NCBI GenBank assembly: GCA_002393835.1
Contig: DGTW01000070.1
Location: 588-11,184 of the forward strand
Length of the DNA stretch: 10,597 nt
Direction of reading: 5' to 3'
Origin: Treponema sp. UBA4326
GTDB lineage: Bacteria > Spirochaetota > Spirochaetia > Treponematales > Treponemataceae
Shown: piece after piece, positions 1 to 6,033 of the stretch
Position numbering within the stretch: position 1 is the first letter of the stretch
Layout of the letters: every line of letters starts with the position of its first letter
Program-made: the position numbers and the translations under genes
The notes under the pieces: generated by a model
The model's database searches: none
What the model saw: the letters and a program-made list of their open reading frames with translations, nothing else
Told to the model about the DNA's origin: nothing

Positions 1-761
1 TCAGCCAGCGGAGAGTCAGGCTCGTCACAGAGCTTTTTTGCGACCCTTACGGCATTGAAATTCTTTTCGTTTTCGCTAAGTATTTTCGTACAGTCTTTGT
101 ATGAATCCACGCCATCAAGAGATTCTGCAAAAGCTCCCATAAAATCAAGAAAGAAATCCGGGTTGCCGCCTGCGAAAATTACCGGGGCTTCCTTTTTGCG
201 TTTTTGTTCCCTTATGAATTTTTCCACATCTTTCCATGTGTTAATCTGCTTGGTGCTGGATTCCCGGAATTCCATGAGGTCAATGTCGGTCTCGATGTGG
301 CTTGAAAGGATTGGAAGGGCGGCGATTTTTCCTTCTTTTTGCATGATTGCGTTTCGCATTGATGATGTCATGCCCTGAGAAACATCGTTTTCGATGCCAG
401 CCAGAGACGAAGCCTTTTCTACGGCATCTTTTACCGCAAAACCGGATTTTGTAATGACGAGGGAAGGCTTGGAAGTGAGCGGAAGCTGTTCCTTGAGGGA
501 CTTTTCTGAATCGTACTGAAGGAATGAAACGGAAATCTTTTTTTCGGCTGCAAGACTGGTGATTGCCTCGCTTATTCCCTTTCGCTGGGCATCATCAATT
601 TTATAGAAGACAACCGTGAATTTATTCGAGGGAATGAAAATTATTGCCGATAGCAGGGCCAGGAAAATGACCAGTGCCGAAACGACCCCTATGATGATTT
701 TTTTGCTTGATTTTTTTTCGTTCTTTGACGGAGCCGCATTTTTTTTGTCTGTTTTCTTCAT
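1..761 (-). CDS. Membrane-anchored extracellular solute-binding-like protein (partial, 3' end off the window)
   Basis: An uninterrupted minus-strand frame runs from ATG at 761-759 off the left edge, giving 253 codons without a stop. The protein starts with a Lys-rich segment (residues 1-21), then one hydrophobic helix (about 22-43) with no lipobox Cys and no clear signal peptidase site, so it is probably an uncleaved anchor with the rest outside the cytoplasm. The following 200 residues alternate strands and helices. The stretch around 175-213 (NTWKDVEKFI, then FAGGNPDFFLDFMGAFAES) resembles the hinge region of family 1 sugar-binding proteins of ABC transporters. This family call is by eye and moderate at best. 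AGGA at 775-772 lies 10 nt before the ATG and is a plausible ribosome site. The gene is divergent from the 844 gene. The ligand is unknown, and no transporter gene is visible because the downstream side is cut off. Confidence 0.8.
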   Translation of the reverse strand, partial: MKKTDKKNAAPSKNEKKSSKKIIIGVVSALVIFLALLSAIIFIPSNKFTVVFYKIDDAQRKGISEAITSLAAEKKISVSFLQYDSEKSLKEQLPLTSKPSLVITKSGFAVKDAVEKASSLAGIENDVSQGMTSSMRNAIMQKEGKIAALPILSSHIETDIDLMEFRESSTKQINTWKDVEKFIREQKRKKEAPVIFAGGNPDFFLDFMGAFAESLDGVDSYKDCTKILSENEKNFNAVRVAKKLCDEPDSPLA

Positions 762-767
762 GCCTAT

Positions 768-796
768 ATTATCCTAAAAAAAAACTGTGAATTCAA
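768..796 (-). promoter_or_regulatory. Putative sigma-70 promoter for the leftward gene
   Basis: On the minus strand TTGAAT (796-791) is followed after 17 bp by GATAAT (773-768). Both hexamers are close to consensus. Transcription would start near 761, which is the A of the start codon, so a message from this promoter would be leaderless or nearly so. The AGGA at 775-772 would then lie upstream of the transcript. Either the promoter or the ribosome site reading may be wrong. Confidence 0.4.
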
Positions 797-815
797 GTGA
801 TGATTTTGTGAATTC
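786..815. repeat. 9-bp direct repeat TGTGAATTC, two copies 21 bp apart
   Basis: TGTGAATTC occurs at 786-794 and 807-815, a start-to-start distance of 21 bp, close to two helical turns. Each copy contains the palindrome GAATTC. The left copy overlaps the -35 region of the putative leftward promoter. This geometry fits an operator bound by a dimer on one face of the DNA, but no regulator is known from the sequence. Confidence 0.4.
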
Positions 816-843
816 GCGGGGGAAAATTTCCGATATTTAAGAT

Positions 844-3309
844 ATGCGCATACTATTTTCATTTTGGTTATTAATTTCTCTTACATCTTGCATAGCGACG
901 GCTCAGACAGAGGATAACTCGATTTATAAATTGCCGGCTGCCACTGCCGAATCTTCTGCGGAAGTTTCATCGGGATATATTCTCGCCGGAAGCGAATCTG
1001 GCCTTTACAAAATCAATGCCGGAAAAACGGCCATTCCTCTCTGGCAGGGCGGAAAAGTCTCCAAAATTCTTCGCGTTGAGGATAAGAATTCCCGAAAGAT
1101 ACAATGGTATTTCCTTACGACCCAAGGCATCCTCACTTCTTCTGATTTGTCTGTTTTTGAATTCAGGAATGACGGTCTTCCCTTCCTTACCATAAAACAG
1201 TATGACGGCACATCCACCAGCTTTTTAAAGCAGCCGGCCCAGCTGAAAGACCTTTCTGTTCACCCGACTAAGCCTAATATCCTTGTCACGGCGACGAAAG
1301 ATTATGTCTACATCACCTACGACGGCGGACTAAGCTGGAAATCAATAGGCTCGACTTCCACAAGCACTTCGGGAATCAAGGCCGTGGCTGTCTGTGACAT
1401 GAATAAAATTGGCAGTGGTCGCCCGGCCATTCAAAAAGATGACGGAAGTACCCTTCCTGCTGTTCCGCCTGAGACCAACCTTGTTGTTTTCATGGCCCAC
1501 ACGATTTTTGGCTTTTCTTACTGTATGCCGACCGCTACCAAGCCCGCCTGGAAAGACTGCAACGGCGGCTTTGAGAATATGAAAACTCAGTCTTACCCGG
1601 ACGAGATTGCCGACATCCTTCCAGTGGTTTTTTCTGATGCGAACGGCTTCCCTGTGACTGAAATTTTTGTTTCTCAGTCTTATCTTCCAAGAATCTACCG
1701 CTTTGACTGGGAATCTGAGCGGGGCGAGCTTTTGTACGCCGGAAAAGAGCCTGTAGAGACAATCGATGCCCTTTTCTGGGACGGAACGAAACTTTTGTAT
1801 ACTCACCCTGGCGAAATTGCGGCCTATAATCCAGCGACGAAGAGCAGTGACTTTGTTCCCCCCGAATACACAGCATGGAAAGACTCTTTTTCTGCCCTCG
1901 GGAAAAATGACACCCTCTATTCAGCATGGATTCCAAATGCCGCCGGTGAGAAAAAAGCCGGCCTCACTTTGGGAGAACTCTGGCTTTTGTATCCTGATGA
2001 CGTGAACAACAAGTATGCCGAAAAAGCCCTTGATCGAAAGGCGATTTATGTTCAGGCTCACAAGCTGATGACAAAATCCGGCATCGAGCAGTACAAGAAA
2101 ATCATCAAGGATAACAAGCTTGATGCGATGGTCATTGATATGAAGGACGACTACGGACTGATTCGTTTTGAGGCAAAAGACCCCCTCATTCAGGAAAAGG
2201 GATATGTCTCAAAATACAGAATAGACCTTGATACTTTCGTTCCAATGATGAAGGAGCAGGGCATTTACCTGATCGCAAGAATCGTCACCTTCAAGGACAA
2301 AAATCTCGCTGGCTATGGAAAGAAGCAGTATGCGGTCTGGGACAAGGCTTTGAACCGGCCCTGGCTTGGAATTTCCGGCTACGAAAAGGTCACGGATGAG
2401 TCTGGAAACGAGACTGGCGAGACCAAAACCCTCTATTATGATGAGAACTGGGTTGACCCTTATTCTCCTGAAGTTTGGGAATACAACGTTCACATTGCCC
2501 AGGAGCTGATTGAGCGGGGATTCGATGAGATTCAGTTTGACTATATCCGCTTCCCCACCGACGGAAAAAACATGGCCAACGCTCAGTTCCGCTGGCGAAG
2601 TGAGGGCATGGATAAGGAAAGTGCCCTGGTTTCCTTCCTGCGCTATGCCCGCGCAAACATTGACGCACCAATAGGAATCGACATTTACGGAGCAAACGGC
2701 TGGTACCGTTCAGGCACAAGGACCGGTCAGGATGTGGAATTGCTGGCTGAATATGTGGACGTGGTTTGCCCAATGTTCTACCCAAGCCACTTTGAGCAAT
2801 CCTTCCTCACTTATTCGCCTGCAAGCGAGAGGCCTTACCGTGTCTACTACTACGGAACATATAGAAATACCGTCATCGGCCGCAACAAGCTGATTATCCG
2901 CCCATGGGTTCAGGCCTTTTACCTGAATGTGAGCTATGACCGCACCTGGTATAGCAAAAATTATGTGACCCAGCAGGTCTATGGCGTGCGTGACAGCGTA
3001 AACAGGGGCTACATGTACTGGAACGGAGTTTGCCGCTATGATGATATTTCACCGGATGTAGGCGACAGCAAATACCCGGGCCCTTCTTATGAGGCTGATG
3101 CCAAATACAGAAAGCCCGCTCTCTCGGGCGGCTCAAAAACTGACCCGCTTTTGATGGACGGCGGCAAGGAAACCCGCACGACACAAAAACCTGCTGACAC
3201 TGCGGCATGGGATTCTATCCGAGAGCAGGAAGACCGTCATCAGGAAAAAAGCGGCTTTCCCAAGCTGGGTGATATCAAAAAACTCTGGCAGGCTTACAGC
3301 GAATCATGA
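844..3309 (+). CDS. Exported DUF4015 glycosidase-like protein with propeller-like N-terminal region
   Basis: This 821-residue protein is probably a glycoside hydrolase-like envelope protein; its substrate is unknown. The N-terminus is a short signal sequence ending in LTSC (13-16), which fits a spirochaetal lipobox with Cys16 as lipid site; cleavage after ATA (18-20) is an alternative. Residues about 45-380 are rich in short strands and contain an Asp-box-like motif (YDGGLSWK, 159-166), suggesting a beta-propeller. Residues about 399-735 match the DUF4015 putative glycosyl hydrolase family: IDMKDDYG (431-438), RIVTFKD (479-485), VDPYSPEVW (537-545), FDEIQFDYIRFPTDG (560-574) and CPMFYPSHF (642-650). 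The acidic residues in IDMKDD and DEIQFDYIRFP are catalytic candidates in a TIM-barrel fold. The tail from 745 is polar and low-complexity. An in-frame TAA at 838-840 makes ATG 844 the first possible ATG; the ribosome site is weak. The stop overlaps the mnmE start. Confidence 0.9.
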   Translation: MRILFSFWLLISLTSCIATAQTEDNSIYKLPAATAESSAEVSSGYILAGSESGLYKINAGKTAIPLWQGGKVSKILRVEDKNSRKIQWYFLTTQGILTSSDLSVFEFRNDGLPFLTIKQYDGTSTSFLKQPAQLKDLSVHPTKPNILVTATKDYVYITYDGGLSWKSIGSTSTSTSGIKAVAVCDMNKIGSGRPAIQKDDGSTLPAVPPETNLVVFMAHTIFGFSYCMPTATKPAWKDCNGGFENMKTQSYPDEIADILPVVFSDANGFPVTEIFVSQSYLPRIYRFDWESERGELLYAGKEPVETIDALFWDGTKLLYTHPGEIAAYNPATKSSDFVPPEYTAWKDSFSALGKNDTLYSAWIPNAAGEKKAGLTLGELWLLYPDDVNNKYAEKALDRKAIYVQAHKLMTKSGIEQYKKIIKDNKLDAMVIDMKDDYGLIRFEAKDPLIQEKGYVSKYRIDLDTFVPMMKEQGIYLIARIVTFKDKNLAGYGKKQYAVWDKALNRPWLGISGYEKVTDESGNETGETKTLYYDENWVDPYSPEVWEYNVHIAQELIERGFDEIQFDYIRFPTDGKNMANAQFRWRSEGMDKESALVSFLRYARANIDAPIGIDIYGANGWYRSGTRTGQDVELLAEYVDVVCPMFYPSHFEQSFLTYSPASERPYRVYYYGTYRNTVIGRNKLIIRPWVQAFYLNVSYDRTWYSKNYVTQQVYGVRDSVNRGYMYWNGVCRYDDISPDVGDSKYPGPSYEADAKYRKPALSGGSKTDPLLMDGGKETRTTQKPADTAAWDSIREQEDRHQEKSGFPKLGDIKKLWQAYSES

Positions 3310-4769
3310 CGAATTTGAAATATACACCCGAAGAACCGATTGCGGCCATTGCCACGGCTTTGGCTCCAAGTGCGCTTGGAATCGTCCGTTGTTCGGGAAA
3401 AAACAGCATTGAACTTCTCTCAAAGGTCTTTTCGAGACCAAAAGCCCTTCTTGAGGCCCCAGGAAACACGATTGTCTACGGCTGGATACAAGAAGTTAGG
3501 AGTGAGAAGTTAGGAGTTAGGAGTGGTGAAAGCGATAAAACTTCTAACTCCTCACTCCTAATTCCTAACTGTAAAATTGATGAAGTCTTGGTCTCGGTTT
3601 TCCGTGGACCGAAGTCTTTTACTGGCGAGGACATGGTTGAAATTTCCTGTCATGGCGGAGTTCATGTCGTTCAGTCGGTGTATAATCTTCTATTAAGCAG
3701 TGGTTTTCGTGCGGCAGAGAAGGGGGAATTTACTTTCCGTGCCTACATCAATGGAAAGACTGACTTGACCAAGGCCGAGGCCGTAAGGGAAATTATTGAT
3801 TCAAAAACTGATGTCAGCCAAAACAAGGCTGTCGGTCGCCTTTCGGGAAATCTCTATGAGGCCATAGACGGCGTAAAAAAACATATTGTCGACACCCTTG
3901 CTGCCATTGAGGTTGAGATTGAGTACCCTGAGGATGAGGAGACGATTGCGGATTCATTTGATTCTTCGGAACTTAAAAAGGCAGAGGAAAGACTTTCTGA
4001 GCTGGCCGCCTCATGGAAGAGCGAGAAAATCTATCAGAATGGGGCTAGGGTCGTTTTGTGCGGAAGAACCAATGCCGGAAAATCTTCCCTCTTCAACGCC
4101 CTCTTAAAAGAGGACAGGGCTATTGTCAGCGACATTGAGGGAACCACCCGAGACTTTATCGAAAGCTGGATTGATTTTTCCGGGATTCCGGCCCGTCTTT
4201 TTGACACGGCCGGCCTGCGTGAGACCAGCGACATGATTGAGGCTGTCGGCGTTGAGAGGACAAAGGACCTGAGCGAAGAAGCTGACTTAATTCTTTATCT
4301 CGTAGATTCAAAATCAGGACTTAATGAAGAGGACCGCTCTTTTATCCGGGAGCATGGAAAAATTCCTCTGATATTGGTCTGGAATAAATGTGATGCTGTG
4401 GAAGGAAACGGCCAAAATGCCGGAAAGACAAGCCTTCCTGATTCAAGCCTGTCCATTCCCCAGGTGAGCATTTCGGCAAAAAAAGGAATGGGGCTGGGAA
4501 ATTTGAGCGAGGCCGTAAGAAAAGCACTTTCGCTTGCGGAAAGTTCTGACCGTTCCTCAGCTGGACTTGGTTCCGAGCGGCAGAAACTTGCCGTCGAAAA
4601 GGCTCTTGAAAGCGTTCGTCATGCCCTTAGCCTTACGGAAGAATATGCTTTGGATGCGGTCGTTCAGGATTTGGAGGATTCTTTGGACTCGCTGGGAGAA
4701 GTCACCGGAGATGTTACCCCCGATGATGTTCTTGCGTCTATATTTGCGAATTTTTGCGTGGGGAAATAA
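3306..4769 (+). CDS. mnmE: tRNA uridine-5-carboxymethylaminomethyl modification GTPase MnmE
   Basis: MnmE (TrmE) works with MnmG in the cytoplasm to add the (carboxymethyl)aminomethyl group to wobble U34 of several tRNAs, using a formyl-folate-binding N-domain and a potassium-stimulated GTPase. The N-domain is seen in AIATALAPSALGIVR (14-28) and SFTGEDMVEISCHGG (104-118). The G domain has GRTNAGKS (253-260), EGTTRD (278-283), DTAG (300-303), NKCD (360-363) and SAKKG (390-394). The C-terminus FANFCVGK carries the family's catalytic Cys (484). At 487 residues it is some 30 longer than E. coli MnmE. Most of the excess is a segment at about 64-90 encoded by an inverted heptamer repeat, where the family normally has a short loop before IDEVLV. 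The ATG overlaps the preceding stop as ATGA, so translation is probably coupled; no strong ribosome site is seen. Confidence 0.97.
   Translation: MTNLKYTPEEPIAAIATALAPSALGIVRCSGKNSIELLSKVFSRPKALLEAPGNTIVYGWIQEVRSEKLGVRSGESDKTSNSSLLIPNCKIDEVLVSVFRGPKSFTGEDMVEISCHGGVHVVQSVYNLLLSSGFRAAEKGEFTFRAYINGKTDLTKAEAVREIIDSKTDVSQNKAVGRLSGNLYEAIDGVKKHIVDTLAAIEVEIEYPEDEETIADSFDSSELKKAEERLSELAASWKSEKIYQNGARVVLCGRTNAGKSSLFNALLKEDRAIVSDIEGTTRDFIESWIDFSGIPARLFDTAGLRETSDMIEAVGVERTKDLSEEADLILYLVDSKSGLNEEDRSFIREHGKIPLILVWNKCDAVEGNGQNAGKTSLPDSSLSIPQVSISAKKGMGLGNLSEAVRKALSLAESSDRSSAGLGSERQKLAVEKALESVRHALSLTEEYALDAVVQDLEDSLDSLGEVTGDVTPDDVLASIFANFCVGK
3494..3570. repeat. Inverted heptamer-repeat element inside mnmE
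   Basis: The left arm (3494-3523) reads as successive 7-mers AGTTAGG, AGTGAGA, AGTTAGG, AGTTAGG, then AG of a further partial unit. The right arm (3541-3570), read on the minus strand, is AGTTAGG, AATTAGG, AGTGAGG, AGTTAGA, AG. The arms match at 25 of 30 positions, and two mismatches become G-U pairs in RNA, with a 17-nt loop between them. The reading frame of mnmE passes through and gains a polar peptide (about residues 64-90) at a spot where MnmE proteins normally have a short loop. It resembles short mobile palindromic elements that insert in frame into genes, as known for Rickettsia palindromic elements, but the origin here is inferred. Confidence 0.85.
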
Positions 4770-4781
4770 AATTTTTCCCAC
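4758..4781 (+). other. Stem-loop across the mnmE stop codon
   Basis: GTGGGGAAA (4758-4766) can pair with TTTTCCCAC (4773-4781) in a 9-bp stem with one G-U pair and a 6-nt loop. No T-run follows, so it is not a typical intrinsic terminator. It could weaken read-through or protect a 3' end. A separate 11-bp palindrome, CTAATCATTAG, lies at 4791-4801, just before the next promoter. Confidence 0.35.
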
Positions 4782-4801
4782 ACTGTCCTGCTAATCATTA
4801 G

Positions 4802-4830
4802 TTGCGGAATAGCTTTTTGTTTGGTAAAAT
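4802..4830 (+). promoter_or_regulatory. Putative promoter for the 4858-7504 gene pair
   Basis: TTGCGG (4802-4807) is separated by 17 bp from TAAAAT (4825-4830). The predicted start near 4837 leaves a leader of about 20 nt that still includes the ribosome site at 4845-4849. The -10 is good and the -35 is weak. The palindrome CTAATCATTAG (4791-4801) abuts the -35 and could be a regulator site. Promoter-like TATATA at 4838-4843 was set aside because it would start transcription beyond the ribosome site. Confidence 0.45.
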
Positions 4831-4857
4831 GAAGGTCTATATAAGAGGAACGATATA

Positions 4858-6033
4858 GTGAGTATACTAAAAAAATCTTTCAGATTGCTGGCGCTTCTCG
4901 CTTGTGCTGTATCCATGTCTGTAGCTTCAGCCCAGGTTTCCGAAGAAATCAGTGACACTTACAAGAGGATTGATATGGCCATTGCCTCTCGGTCTTCAGA
5001 TTCCATTTCCAAGATTCTTTCTGAGAACAAATCATCGCCCTATTATCCGATGATAGAAAATTACACGCTCAAAAAGACCCGTCAGCTCATCATCACTGAC
5101 AATCTTGAATTTGCCCGTCAGACATCGCTTGCAGTCATTGACAATAATATCGAAAACTTTGATGCCGTTGAGTTGTACTCTTATATAGACAAGGCAATCC
5201 TAAATCAGCAGGCGGCAAATCAGGCGGCAGAAAATCGCCGTCGTCTCGAAGAAGAGCGTATTGCGGCAAGAAATGCGAAATCAAAGCAACAGCTTGCCAA
5301 TCGTGGAAACTATCAGGTGGTCAACACGGCCTCAGGTCAGGAAGTCTATGTTAACGAACAGCACGCTTCATTTTCTTCATGGATTTGGACGGTCAAACTT
5401 GGCCTCGCTGACTTCGTTTATCAGAAAATTTCAGACCCTGATTATTCAAGCTTAAAATATGGCCTTGCTCTTGGAGCCAATCTTTTCCGTCCTTCAGAAC
5501 GCTTTATTTTCGGTGCCGATCTCTTTGCCGATGCCCACATTGTCACATTCTCAACGGCAGGCGGAATCGAAAGGGAAAAGGGGGCTGCTTCTGGCGAAAA
5601 AGAAGAAAAGCCTCAGGAATTCTTCATTTCAGGGCGGGTGGTTCCAGAATTTGCCTTTGCTGATTTGAGCAAGCATCTCTTCTTCCGTGCTGGTCTTTCG
5701 GCTCACATGCTGGCTTCAAACGATAAGGACAGAACTGGCACGACGGACACTTTTATTTCACCGGTGGTTGGTATTGCCCTGGACAATATGAATCTTGGCG
5801 AGGCCCAACTGCGTCTTTTCTATGACTATGATTTAGGTCATCTTGCATACGAAGAAATTAAGACGGCTATGGAATTTGGAGGTTCTATCCTGCTTCCTAT
5901 GGCTGTCAATGACAAAACTAAGGTTGGAGTTGAGCTGGGGGCACAGAACCTTCTTCTTATGAAAAATTCGGATGGAGTTGAAAACAGAACAAAAATCACA
6001 TTTGCAATTGGAGTTGGAAATGTTATTAAATAA
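4858..6033 (+). CDS. Exported protein with helical/coiled N-terminus and probable outer-membrane beta-barrel
   Basis: I do not recognise a named family. The 391-residue product begins with a clear signal peptide (KK at 5-6, hydrophobic core, ASA before Gln26). Residues about 28-110 are helical and may be a TPR-like repeat. Residues 112-147 form a charged Gln/Arg/Glu-rich coil (QQAANQAAENRRRLEEERIA). From about 176 to the end the pattern changes to alternating amphipathic strands with many Gly and aromatic residues (LGLADFVYQ, YGLALGANLF, FIFGADLFADAH, LRLFYDYDLG, VGVELGAQNL), fitting an outer-membrane barrel. An acidic/basic stretch at 238-252 (EREKGAASGEKEEK) would be a loop. The start is GTG 4858: GAGGA at 4845-4849 is well spaced, and the signal peptide begins directly there. 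The 3' end overlaps the next gene by 14 bp, so the two are probably translated together. A barrel-bearing sensor or structural envelope protein is the best guess. Confidence 0.88.
   Translation: MSILKKSFRLLALLACAVSMSVASAQVSEEISDTYKRIDMAIASRSSDSISKILSENKSSPYYPMIENYTLKKTRQLIITDNLEFARQTSLAVIDNNIENFDAVELYSYIDKAILNQQAANQAAENRRRLEEERIAARNAKSKQQLANRGNYQVVNTASGQEVYVNEQHASFSSWIWTVKLGLADFVYQKISDPDYSSLKYGLALGANLFRPSERFIFGADLFADAHIVTFSTAGGIEREKGAASGEKEEKPQEFFISGRVVPEFAFADLSKHLFFRAGLSAHMLASNDKDRTGTTDTFISPVVGIALDNMNLGEAQLRLFYDYDLGHLAYEEIKTAMEFGGSILLPMAVNDKTKVGVELGAQNLLLMKNSDGVENRTKITFAIGVGNVIK

Noticed and set aside
55..378. Plus-strand open frame of 107 codons
   Set aside because: It is antisense to the minus-strand membrane-anchored protein, whose frame is open over the whole 1-761 stretch with a transmembrane helix and ribosome site. 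No ribosome site or domain supports the plus frame.
1342..2785. Several minus-strand open frames of 94-154 codons under the DUF4015 gene
   Set aside because: They overlap a gene with recognisable domain motifs and have Arg/Ser/His-rich, low-structure translations typical of antisense shadows.
3494..3570. CRISPR-like or ordinary tandem repeat
   Set aside because: The units are 7 bp without spacers and form an inverted pair inside a coding frame, so this is neither a CRISPR array nor a simple direct repeat.
4838..4843. TATATA as the -10 for the 4858 gene
   Set aside because: Transcription would begin past the ribosome site at 4845-4849; TAAAAT at 4825-4830 gives a consistent leader.
5972..6019. 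Upstream ATG extending the HD-GYP protein by 16 residues
   Set aside because: The extension is polar and would bury the signal peptide; ATG 6020 has a well-spaced GGAG.
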